Shown here one piece after another: positions 36,968-47,450 of a stretch of DNA of 64,000 bases. The stretch lies in contig KN887419.1 of assembly GCA_000934455.1 (NCBI GenBank), forward strand, positions 44,175-108,174, written 5' to 3'. Position 1 is the stretch's first letter; the number at the start of each line of letters is the position of its first letter. Origin of the DNA: Apostichopus parvimensis (Eukaryota > Echinodermata > Holothuroidea > Aspidochirotida > Stichopodidae). A program made the position numbers and the translations under genes. The notes under the pieces were generated by a model. That model saw only the letters and a program-made list of their open reading frames with translations. It searched no databases and was not told where the DNA came from.

Positions 36968-37675
36968 AAAAAAAATTTTAAATGTCCCAACATAACAAAT
37001 GTGAAGATGTCGAATTGGGACATTTTGAAACGAATGACGTTTATCTTGACACATTTGTAAATGTATTACGGGGAGTGCATTTTAAACTTGAGCTAGACCT
37101 ATAATCGATGAGTTGGAGATATAACATTTTAGCAAGTGGATGACCAACTTAAATATCCTAGCCTAACTTAAGGCCTACCTAAGTCTTAAAGTCATGCCCT
37201 TTTCAAAATGGATAATCAGACTGGTTCCTGCGAACTTGAAGTCACACTTAATATGTATTTGTCTGTTTCGTCTGCTTTTGTCGTCAAATATTTGTACAGT
37301 ATCATTAATGAGACTGCTCGATTCGTTTAGTGCATTCACTAATGATAGTTACTTTAGTTATTAATATATGTAACATTAATTTGGATTCAACAATTATATT
37401 AGAGCTAGCAATTGCATTCATTTTTATGGACATTTCAGTTGCAACACAATCTTAAAGCAACATTTTATATCTGTCAGGGAAAACGTGACTCGTATAAATG
37501 ATTAACTTCTGTAACCGAATAAGACAAAAACGAATGACATCATAGCGAACGACATGGTTAACTTTAATTGGTGCAATCAGCTGATGTAAAATATTCATCT
37601 GCGTAAATTGAATAAATGTCATATAAACTGTAAACAAGCACCGTGCAAGCTAATAGGAACACACATAACGAATCC
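36968..37675 (+). repeat. Segmental duplication, expanded copy, block 1
   Basis: Matches 5165-5690 in the same orientation. It carries about 205 extra bases near 37368-37575 that the compact copy lacks. The block ends at CACATAACGAATCC, matching the compact copy near 5690. Confidence 0.8.
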
Positions 37676-38512
37676 CTCCCCACCAACATCCCCCCTACCC
37701 ATCCACATTCCTATCAATATTAGTAATGACATTTCTGTGTATGGGACTATTTTAACGCTTCGCGGTAATCCATCACCAAACGACCGTCTTGTCGCAACTG
37801 GTTTAAAGTAAAAATGACTCACGGAATTTTTACGTTACGTCAATAATGTTAATGGCGTGCATGGAACGTATTACAAGTTTTATTAATTTTAGTTATTTGG
37901 AATCTATTTTTATATGAGTCGACCTCTATTCTGTGTGGTACTTATGGGTGGGATCAAAGGTCGTCAGTTTAGACAAAACAGACAAATATATGACGCAAGT
38001 TATATAAAGGTTAATCATATAAAGTTTGCACTTAGTCATAATGCTGTTAGACTCCAAGTCTTTTACCAAGTTGAGAAGCGTAAACACTTCACAATCAATA
38101 CGAATAATGTAGATGAATAAAATCTCCTGAAGATTACTGCCCCCCACCCCACCCCCATTAAATTTACAACGATTTTCTATTAGTGATTCCTATATGAAAT
38201 GAAAGCGGTTTAATGGTATACATCAATATGTGTCTTCCCTTTTTATATTTGCACTTGCTTCTTACAACAACAACAGTTTTGAAAGGACATTACGTCCACA
38301 GCACTTCGCCGCCTTTCTGCTATATCTATATTTTCACTTTCCAGCTGCAAAAAAAGGTTGTCTAAAACATTGCATTAGGAAGCTCCTTCATCCAAATCCC
38401 ACTCCACTTATATATCCAGCGTTGATTGACACTCACAGAACCTTTAAAACTTAATCCTTAAAATGCGCCAACTTATTGTTGTTGTTGCGCTCGTTATTGT
38501 TATTGTAAGTTG
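37676..38512. other. No gene recognised; 3' flank of the transporter gene
   Basis: Sequence present only in the expanded duplication copy. No exon or named repeat could be supported. Confidence 0.4.
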
Positions 38513-38518
38513 TTTATT
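38513..38518 (-). terminator. AATAAA hexamer overlapping the transporter stop codon
   Basis: On the minus strand the coding end reads GAA TAA AC, so the stop codon sits inside an AATAAA motif. If used, the 3' UTR would be only about 10-30 nt long. Confidence 0.35.
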
Positions 38519-39527
38519 CTAGAATTGGTTGATGCTCGTTCTGTTGGTCATCGCCAGAACTTGTATCAGTATCATTATTTTCATGCTCTTCACCCTCGCC
38601 TTGTAGCATGACTCCAATACACGATCCGACAATCAGAACTGACCCGGCAAGTATCTCCCAGTGAAAACGAAACTCGAAGAATATGAATTGGCCAACGTAG
38701 TTAAATATTACCTGTGACGTCATTATTACTGACACGGTTGTGGGATTTTCACTGTCGAGTGCAAGGTAACTGAATAGAACTCCTCCAAAAGTGGTCAGAC
38801 CCGTGGATGTCAAAATGAGGACATCCAGGGTTGTCTCGGGGATCGACCATCCATTGAACAATGTACACAGAACCAAGGCAACTAACGAATACTGACATGC
38901 GTAGGAGAGAACATTTACGATGGAGTGTGAACTGTCATATGAAGCTAGGTGATTTCCAATGATGAAACTGGCAGCGAAGGTCATTGCCCCGAGGAGGGCC
39001 GAGATGATACCGTATGATACCGGGATGGTAAACTGGGCTATAACCAACTCCTCTTGATCAATTGTAATGGCTATTAAAGCCACTCCACCAGTGGAACAGA
39101 TTGCGCATATAAAATCTTTGACCTGGAATCCTGTTTTAAGAAATATGACGCTAAAGATGACGGAAAATATTGTAAGAGTGAAGGTCAGTGCTACGGAGTT
39201 GCCTGGGCCAATGCTGAAGACAGACAACGAAACCGTGATTTGTGATAACCAAGAAAAAGTACCGAACAGAAAAACTAACGTAAAGTGAGCAGACGACACA
39301 GGGCGCCATTTAATCAAACTAAACGCCAATACCAAGAATAAGCAAAGACAGAAGACTATAACCGAGTTACAAGCAAATATAAAAGTTGGGTGGAAGATCC
39401 TACCTCCAACATAGAGTATCATGTCTTCGAGCGAAAGACAAATCGCACCACAAATGGCGTAGAATATTCCAATAGAATGTTTGGCCTGTAACACCAGCTG
39501 GTTGAATTTAGTTTCAAATAATGCCAT
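38514..39527 (-). CDS. SLC35G-like EamA-family transporter (intronless)
   Basis: A single uninterrupted frame of 337 codons. The protein has about ten hydrophobic helices in two EamA repeats (roughly residues 18-150 and 170-310), the fold of the drug/metabolite transporter superfamily. Signatures include the GAICLSLEDMILYVGGR start, FTLTIFSVIFSVIFLKT closing the first repeat, GGVALIAI, and ENPTTVSVIMTSQVIF in the second. It ends in an acidic Asp/Glu/Asn-rich tail, probably cytosolic. The closest named group by pattern is SLC35G (TMEM20/AMAC-like), whose substrates are poorly known. The start ATG (39525-39527) is the first in the frame and is preceded by non-hydrophobic sequence. The gene lies in DNA found only in the expanded copy of the segmental duplication. 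Lack of introns could mean a retrocopy, but the frame is intact. Confidence 0.85.
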   Translation of the reverse strand: MALFETKFNQLVLQAKHSIGIFYAICGAICLSLEDMILYVGGRIFHPTFIFACNSVIVFCLCLFLVLAFSLIKWRPVSSAHFTLVFLFGTFSWLSQITVSLSVFSIGPGNSVALTFTLTIFSVIFSVIFLKTGFQVKDFICAICSTGGVALIAITIDQEELVIAQFTIPVSYGIISALLGAMTFAASFIIGNHLASYDSSHSIVNVLSYACQYSLVALVLCTLFNGWSIPETTLDVLILTSTGLTTFGGVLFSYLALDSENPTTVSVIMTSQVIFNYVGQFIFFEFRFHWEILAGSVLIVGSCIGVMLQGEGEEHENNDTDTSSGDDQQNEHQPILE

Positions 39528-42500
39528 TGAACATGTTGTCGAGCGCTACCGAACAGTGACTCTCATTCGACTGAGATGAAAATCAGTTTTTACCACGGAG
39601 TTCAATGTAGAACGAACCTGGCACAAATGTCTGGAAAAAAATCAGTGGCACAGCGCAACGCCTCAATACTTCCAAAAGGTTAGCAGCGGGACAAACCTAC
39701 CCGTATACATTCCTAAACGCAGTTAACGATTGAAAAGCACGAACGATGACGTTTTATCTGCCTAGATAGTTTAGTCTAGTTTAGTTTAGTTTAGAGACCC
39801 AAAGGATCAGGAAGACTTACTATAGCTTATTTGAGACCCGATCCGTGTTAGACCGTGGATAAAGACCGGCTTATTTCAAGTCTTCTCTTTTCGATAAGTG
39901 TTCAGATGATAACGAGGCTGGGGTGTGAATTCGCTTTCCTTCCTGCTCGCGGGACCGCCATTTAACGTCCCCATCCGACGGACGAGACTGTATGCCCCAG
40001 CATCTGCCCACTTTTCAAAAACTGAGGTAGGCAAAGGCACCCTATTCGACATCACTGCAGTGCAGCTGTGACAAAATAGTTGTTTCCAAGTGAAGAACAG
40101 AAACAAACCCCTTTTTCCAAGTTCACAAACCAGAAATACCAAATCCACGGAAGACTCCGCACATCACCACTGTAGTGCAGCGATTTTTGAATAGGTCAAG
40201 AGAATCAAGCTCCTGGCATAATTTTCATCCTGGAACCTAAGAATGTGAGGCGGAGACTCTAACCGCTGAACCAAGCCTTTGCCTTCAAGATGTACTTGTT
40301 CATCAATTTTCATCAATTTTACGATGAAGTAATGGAAGGTTATGGTAAGAGAGAGAGAGAGGGGGGGGGGGGGGTTCGAACAAGTTGAAATAAAAGTGCT
40401 AAACCAGTCGGACGTATTGGTTTGTATGAACAGTTGTATTGCTACAGTAATGAGTGACATCACAAAGTTGCCAGATGGTGACTATATAAGGAATGGGACG
40501 TTTTTACATATTGGGCCATTCTACGAATCATTTCTCTCATTTCGGAATGGTCCATTTCAATTGGCACCATCTGGAGTATTCTCCCGCTTTGCTTTGGCAT
40601 TACAATGGTACTACAAGTGATAGGTATCTTGTCAGCCAATAATTCTCAAAACAGAAAACATAAACACAAAAGGAGATACATTCCACAACATTTAAAATAA
40701 TTATTGTTTCTTACAATGAGCAAAATAGCTACGAAAAGACCTGTTGCCCCCACCAGGATTTTTCCCTCGACAGCTCTCTTCATCCTAGCTAATAACCACC
40801 CCCCCCCCCAGCCCAAAAACCCGACGTACACATTCCTTTCAAAGTATCCTTATTGTGTGGGCCTAGACCGTTACAAACAATTTCGGACCCAAAATCAGTT
40901 TTCGTCATAAAACATTGTTTCTTGAATGAAAAATATATATATTTATTTGCAAAAGAATGATCTTTTATGTTTTAATTTCCTATCACAACACATAAAACTT
41001 GACATTTTCAACCGTCTTTGGTTCCTGTCGGTAGAATGTATAGGAAGCATACTCGATAGTATCCAATTTCGATATAACTTGTTTTGGAAGTAGTTGACGG
41101 CCATTGTAAACGATCCGGTAGCGCCATTGCTTTAGCGCAGTTTAATCAGTTCGAAACGTCCTTCTATTTTGGATATTATATCTGTGGTTTTAAGTGACCA
41201 GATAAAAGCTAGGTGAGGGTACGCTTATATGCAAATGATCATTAATTATGATATCCGCGTCAGTACCCAAGGCTTACTACGCGAATACAATGATGCACTG
41301 ACACATATGAGTCTACATGCAATGCTGGTATCCACAAGTTCAGACTCGTTGATAACCGTTTAATTAACCATAAGCTGGTAGGAAGCTTGCGTAGTTTTGT
41401 AAATATCCATGATGGAATTTAATCTACTAATATTTACTAATATTTTATGAGGGAAGAAATATTGCTTTATTGAATTTTTTTATATGAGGAATGCCAACCA
41501 ATTACATGGTAATTTGCATAAAGTTATGCACTACGGGTGCTATACAACTATTTTTGGTTGTGGTTTATTATACGGTAGTCGGTATGAAAGCAACGTTAAT
41601 ACGAACAGTAAAACTACCTTGTCGAAGTCCGAATACAAAGAACCCAGAGCCCAAGAGTGATTGCTGCCATTCCGAGTACGAGACAAGTCCGAGTCCGAGA
41701 CAAGTCCTAGTCCGAGACAAGTCCAAGTCCAAGCTAAGACCTATGCACATGATAACGATATTAAACACCTTCGTTTTCTCCCTCCGTGCAAATTATTCAT
41801 CTGTCGCCATGCTTCGGCCAAAACCTCTGCTCAGCTATATAATTGCACTTCTCACATGTTTGATATGTTTAGTTCAGCTGGGTAGGTACAGTGTACATAT
41901 TCCCCTCTACCTGTGCTCTAACGAAAGCTGTCAGGAAGGCGGTGGGAGAGACGTCAATGTGACCAAAAAGAGGGGCACAAAATTCGATGGGCAGTGGGGT
42001 GGGACACTTCGGTTTGATTTGAGAATGCACACCGTAACCTAATCTCTGTGCATTATGTACCACAAATATCTGTACTGAAATCCAGCAAAACGGCATTTCG
42101 ATGTTGTTGGTTTTTGTAACTGTGCAACAGTCGGGCACTCTTTAAATACTAGTTTGGTAGTTTTCATACCAAAATGGGGTGAAGGGTACTTTTCAGCAAC
42201 AAAGAACAGTGCTAGTAAGTATGAAAATATGCCCTTTTGTAACTTTTCACAATACCGAGGAAAGTAGTGTTTACCCGTCCCAACCCCCAACCCTACACCA
42301 CTCTCTGCTTTGCCGACCCTGAAAAAAATTCTCACTTACATTCTTGTTTCCCTTCCTTCTACAAAGATCTTTTGTAAGGTAACATGCAGATGCCATAGAC
42401 AAGTTAATACATCATAAGATCATAGATACAAGTGCTTAGTTTTAAAAATTGGAGTTGGTCAACTCAAAGACATGTGGGACTTTGACCCACTTGAAAATAT

Positions 42501-43204
42501 TATCAAAGATGTTAGAGGGTACTTCTTATGTGGGGTACACTGCTATTGGATGGGAGTGCACGGTGCCGAAAAGGTCCCAGCTAGAGCAATATTGGGTCAG
42601 TGGGCACTGCAGCAGTTGCAAATGTGTTTCGCTCCCTTTTAGTTATTTGCAAACACAAAAAGGAAAAAAAAACAAGTCCGGTGAGAATTTCCATCTACTG
42701 TATATCAATAATAACGTAACCTGCAAGGTTTAGTAATTCTCTAATAACATGAGAGAGTTATGTACGCACTGGGCGTAAAGTGCTTTTTTATATATTTAAA
42801 TAATAAAAAGGTTACTTGTTCAGTTAAGTTAGGGTGTTACCCTTATTTGTTTAGTTGATTGTAAGTTTAAGTTACGTGTCGTTGATTCAATCAGTACCAA
42901 CGAAGTCATATCCACAGATATTCACCATGAACCTTGTATATTTCTTCCAAGTGATATTTGAGATCTTATCTTGCAGGGTAAAAACTATGGTACACTCTCA
43001 ATCATTGTTGAAATATTGCATAATCCTTCTGCAATAGAAATACTGTCATGAAGTGATACTCTAGCCCCTTTAAGTTCCTATCAAACACCTGCAAGGTCTT
43101 TAACCCTTTAACCTTTTGACCTTCAAGCTTTCCCCTCGTTAATTCCCACGGTGTACGAACAAAGAAATACATTAGAAATTGTTCGGTCCTTTTTCAGACG
43201 TCTA
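39528..43204. other. No gene recognised; simple repeats only
   Basis: Contains a short TTTAG array (39766-39794), a GA-then-G tract (40349-40374), and an 18-bp minisatellite (41671-41735, listed separately). Open frames over these tracts are artefacts. No transposon boundary was identified. Confidence 0.45.
41671..41735 (+). repeat. 18-bp minisatellite
   Basis: About three and a half copies of a unit like CCGAGACAAGTCCGAGT with substitutions; the frames here give repetitive SESETSPSPRQ-type artefact peptides. Confidence 0.8.
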
Positions 43205-43214
43205 GTTTAGGAGC

Positions 43215-44515
43215 CCGTATTTCCAGACAAAGAAAAACATAACAATAAGTTAGGACCAAGTGTTGTTTTCTTTTTTCATTTATAGTAGTAGGTAATATTG
43301 AACCAATCATGGATCAGATCAGATATCAGCCGTTTTTATTATAGAGGCAAATTAGTTCTGGAAAATGAATCATCCAGTTCTCACGATCAGTATAAGATGC
43401 CAAATAATTTATACATATTAATTGTTTCCAATCATGCAGTATCTTCAAGTAATTTTACAGCTTTTAATTGAACATTTTATTGTATCCCGGAGAGAATTAA
43501 TCATCTTAAAATCAACATAACTTTTTAATCATTTAATTTGCGTGGAGCTTGTTGGAGATAGGCATCCTATGCCTACCAAATAATTTCCCCCAGGGTTAAC
43601 AATAGAACCCACATTACAATACACTGCCCATTGCCTCCTCAAAGAGGTACTCTCACGCCCCTCTCCAACTGAATTCTAGATATCCCCTTTTCTTATCTCT
43701 CCTGAATGCTGTCCATTCCTCATTGAACCTACTTTAACCAAAGTACTACGGGACCAATCCAGCTCAGAAAATGTTGTATGTCTACCTAACATCTACTTCC
43801 ACGCAAGAATTACGTAACCCCTTAGTACAACTACTTTTACATTTCCATTGAGCTCACTATATACATTCTGTATATTTAATACAACCTGTATACCTTAAAG
43901 GAATGAGATAAACAATGCACTCTATGAATACCAATTGAAAGCCTTTACAACTCTCCACAATATTGCTTTTTGATATAATAAATTTTATAATACAAGTTTT
44001 AATTCTGATCTTTTCATAAGAAAAAGTATAAATAAAGAACACAGCTATGTTTTTATTTTATTCCAGAGGTGTCTAATTGTTTCCTAAGATAAAGACGAAT
44101 AGGCAGTAAAACTAACTTGGTTTGGATCAACAGTATCGTAACATATAATGAATGTTATGGTGGGGGTGGTGGAGGTTGTTTGTCTCCGACTGTTGTTTCT
44201 CAACTAAAACGAACGTTTTCCCTTTGTTTGGTGAAATGTTTGTCAATGTACCAACCACAACCACCATGTGCAGCATCGTGTTCCCCTTCTAGGGGAATCG
44301 TGATACACACCTAACGACGAGCACACATTCACAGTCTCCAAAGCAAAGGGACTGGGGTTGAGAGCTGATCAATCGGTTCGTTGTTTGGTTTTTCGTGACT
44401 AGGTTCTTTCCTATGTGACTTTACTTTAAAAAGTATCTTCTTATTGGATTTGTTTCTTATTAAGACGCATAAAGCTTACTTCACGGCGTACTTCTTGAAG
44501 CCTTCCTGAATTGAA
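43215..44515 (+). repeat. Segmental duplication, expanded copy, block 2
   Basis: Matches 5710-6465 and 7409-7620 of the compact copy. It has an extra segment of about 350 bases (roughly 43541-43895). It lacks the LINE, so position about 44295 is the empty site for that insertion. The block breaks off at a poly-T run at 44518-44539. Confidence 0.8.
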
Positions 44516-44539
44516 TTATTTTTTTTTTTTTTTTTTTTT

Positions 44540-45189
44540 AGTTTGTTTTAATGGCAAACTTGAAAATTATCATAAAGTTGACAGCTATTTCAAATGGTAT
44601 TATAAAGGAATATAGGAAAAAAGTACAGATAGCCTTTAGAATATTGAGCTATATCAGCAAAAATACCTATATTTGTAGTGTACTCTACCGTTAGACTAAT
44701 GCATCCGTTTCTTCAATATTAATATTTTGGAAATCATGAAATGAGTTGATTAATTTTATCCTTCCTGGTCCTGTTTTGGTAGAATGATTTTGATCTTTTT
44801 AAACGTGTATTTCGATATCACCAGATATCGACAACTTTGACGCATATGACAGTGTCGGCTTGAAAATCGCAACAAGTTAGTAAGAAAATAAATCGTGCAC
44901 TTACCTTAATTTCCACATTCGTTATTGCTTTCCTGTTGGCCCACATTCAACTTCCAAATGTTAAGCGTTACTAAAGCCTTATAACAGTAAACCTTTCATT
45001 GTGAGCTCTTGACTACACGTATAGCTGCGAAATATTATACCGCACACGTTTGACTCCTATAAAAAATTGTTGTCGTAACATTTCTAAACAACATAACATA
45101 ATGTCAAGGATATCAAACATAATTATAACACTTATATCGCTTTTGCTGATTCTCCACTTTCCGGAACAAATCGTACTTCAATGAAATAC
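44540..45189. other. Extra sequence in expanded copy; nothing recognised
   Basis: Starts with a run of about 20 T at 44518-44539, as expected where a retroposed sequence joined in inverted orientation. No coding region or named family was recognised. Confidence 0.35.
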
Positions 45190-45412
45190 AGGGAGTGTTA
45201 GCTCAGTGGTTAATTAGGTCCCGAGTTCGAGTCACTCCAAGATTAATGTATGTCGTCCAGTTACAGAGTTGTTGACATTTGACAATTCATAATCATGGAC
45301 GTTAAATATGAATCTAAGAGACTGACTTCGGTCTGCTTGCAGCTTTGTTAACCCAATGGTGGCTTCTTCGCGAGTTCCCGCTTGCAGGAGGATCTAAAAT
45401 ACATACATACTA
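45190..45412 (+). mobile_element. tRNA-derived SINE, copy 1
   Basis: The head resembles a tRNA promoter: A-box GTTAGCTCAGTGG at 45197-45209 and B-box AGTTCGAGTC at 45224-45233. The tRNA-unrelated body includes ATGTCGTCCAGTTACAGAG and GACTGACTTCGGTC, and the tail is an ATAC simple repeat. Compared with the copy at 57725, about 20 bases between the boxes are missing, so this copy is probably transcriptionally dead. It is not a functional tRNA gene. Confidence 0.85.
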
Positions 45413-45796
45413 GTCAAGAGAGTGGGATTGCTACACAACGATTTTTAGTAAGAACTGAAGCTTATCGCTACTCAAAATTTTTTAGTCCGATAATCCGATC
45501 AAACCTTCCAAAACTCTTGATTGAAGTGTATTGAAGTTCAGTTGATAATGCGTTTTGGTTTCCTACCATCTCTTTCATGCATCGTTCTCTATCATACTAT
45601 TGTAAGAGTGTAGCCTCTGTTATGTAAATTGTCTATATTGTCAAGTGAAGCTTATTTGCGTATTAAAAGTATTTTGACGGCTGTGTATGTCAATGCTATT
45701 TCTGTTATATGTAAGTTAACTAGTTTAAGTAGCAGCTGTAGTTGTAATTGTTAGTTTTGGATGGCATTCGATAGCCGGGTCTTGAGTGAGACAAGT

Positions 45797-46432
45797 CACA
45801 ACAGGGGCGGATGCAGGATTTTGACAGGGGGGGTCTGACTGGTCCAGCTGCGCCTGAACGTAAGACTATCTAAGCGGAGCGCCACCATCGGTTGGCGCGG
45901 AGCGTACCAGAAAATTTTTGGCTTTACAAACCCCCCAGATGGCCGGAAACGGCACTTCCCGAGTATTCTAAGCTGCACGTACCTAGCCTGAAAATATGGA
46001 TCTCATGTCTGCAATTTCTCAATTGATGAGAAAAAAACTACTCAGTTTTGAAACTACTCAGTCTCATGAAGAATTCGTTGGCGCATCCTATGCAGCCTAC
46101 CGGTCTGCCACCTCACCGCCCAAAAAAATTCGAACACCACCTCAATTTTGAAACTTTTCGGTCTGAAAATTGAGATTTTTAGGCATTTTTGGCACGTGTA
46201 GCACGCGTGCACACTATAGTTATTTGACGGAAAAGACACACCTGGCTGACTTGTAAGGATAACCGCCCTTCTGACGTCCTACATGTTTAAAATTGGCGTT
46301 TAATTTAATTTTTTTTTCTCCCTCTCTTTTTTTCTCTCTTTTTTTTCCTCTTTTTTTTCTCTTTTTTTTTTTGGGGCCAAGAGCAGGGGGGGTCCGGACC
46401 CCCTGGACCCCCCTGGATCCGCGCCTGCACAA
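45797..46432. mobile_element. 626-bp non-autonomous TIR element
   Basis: The element spans 45802-46427. Its left end is CAGGGGCGGATGCAGG and the complement of its right end is CAGGCGCGGATCCAGG; both run on into G-rich tracts. A CACAA direct repeat flanks it exactly (45797-45801 and 46428-46432). The CAGGGGCGGAT terminus is typical of hAT-group miniature elements, although the visible duplication is 5 bp rather than 8. There is no transposase. A T/C-rich low-complexity stretch (46309-46372) lies near the right end. Confidence 0.65.
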
Positions 46433-47261
46433 ATAGATATATGCAAAGCACGCAGCACACCGTGTATGTTTCTTTCTCTCTACGCCTCATTACGCAGTAA
46501 CGTCCTAACAGATAAACCCAGAACCCCTTTAATTCCATAACTACGCACGTTACACTATGAACAATAGCTGACAAGAGAAAATCCGTTGAAGAAAGGCTTT
46601 GGCACCGACAATGCAATGAACATGACATTGTAAGCGCCTGCTCAAACGCAACAGTGTACTGAGTCTCTGCAGAGAGCAACCTAAACCAAGCGAGACTTCA
46701 GACTCAAGCTTTTACAAAATATGCATATTTCCTCAATGGTTCACACGAACAAACACATTTATGTTGCTTAAATCAGCCCAGAATCATCTCCAATGCGTCG
46801 AATTGCGTTGTAAATTGTCATTTATCTCACAAATAAGTACAATTTGTACTTTAGAATTAGAGACAAACTTGCCAAGAGTAGACACATGCAAATTTTGGTC
46901 TAAGACATTGAAGGTTTCGCAGACGACACAGGGCATTACGTAACAAGTGGAAGTTTCTTCGGGTACTATTGAAGACTTAGGAGTGAGTCTAAAATGGGTT
47001 TCTTTGCGGCAAAAAGCTCACATAAAAAAATCGCTTTAGTTGGATATCTTCACTTATACTCTCCATATAATGAAACGTACTTCGTCCAAGTGGCGTGTCG
47101 AAAATAGCGAGGCCTGCTGTTAATGGTAGCTTTTCAAATTTGCATCACAATTTAAGTACATTGAGTAAAAAATGTTACCCTTAAAAATTAGATGGTAAGA
47201 AAAATGGTGGCGCTATCTAAAATACCTATGCTATTTTAGAAAATAATAAAACTATGGCTTT
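46433..47261. other. No gene recognised
   Basis: Sequence between the TIR element and block 3 of the duplication, unique to the expanded copy. No exon supported. Confidence 0.4.
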
Positions 47262-47450
47262 TAAAACCATCCGTAGATTCTTTATTAGGGGCTTTTGGGC
47301 CTCATTAGGAGACATGAGCAATGTGTACATACCGGTCGACAGGAGTTTTGCGACCCTGCGGCCAAAGCCAAGGATTCTCGCACGGCACCTGTTGCTTCTA
47401 GATTTGACAGACGATTTGACAGATTTTTACATCCCCACCCACATGCACCA
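47262..47450 (+). repeat. Segmental duplication, expanded copy, block 3
   Basis: Matches 7655-7840. The shared AAGCCAAGGATTCTCGCACG and the following TTGCTTCTAGATTTGACAGACG are nearly identical. The open frames seen in both copies have no recognisable family and differ by indels, so they are not called as genes. Confidence 0.8.

Noticed and set aside
41491-42042. 183-codon plus-strand frame
   Set aside because: Much of it is the 18-bp minisatellite; no family recognised and no supporting start or splice context.
45197-45233. tRNA gene
   Set aside because: Has A- and B-box-like motifs, but the spacing is too short and the rest of the cloverleaf is absent; it is the head of a SINE.
46220-46679. 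Lys-rich minus-strand frames
   Set aside because: They translate the T/C-rich low-complexity tract at the end of the TIR element.
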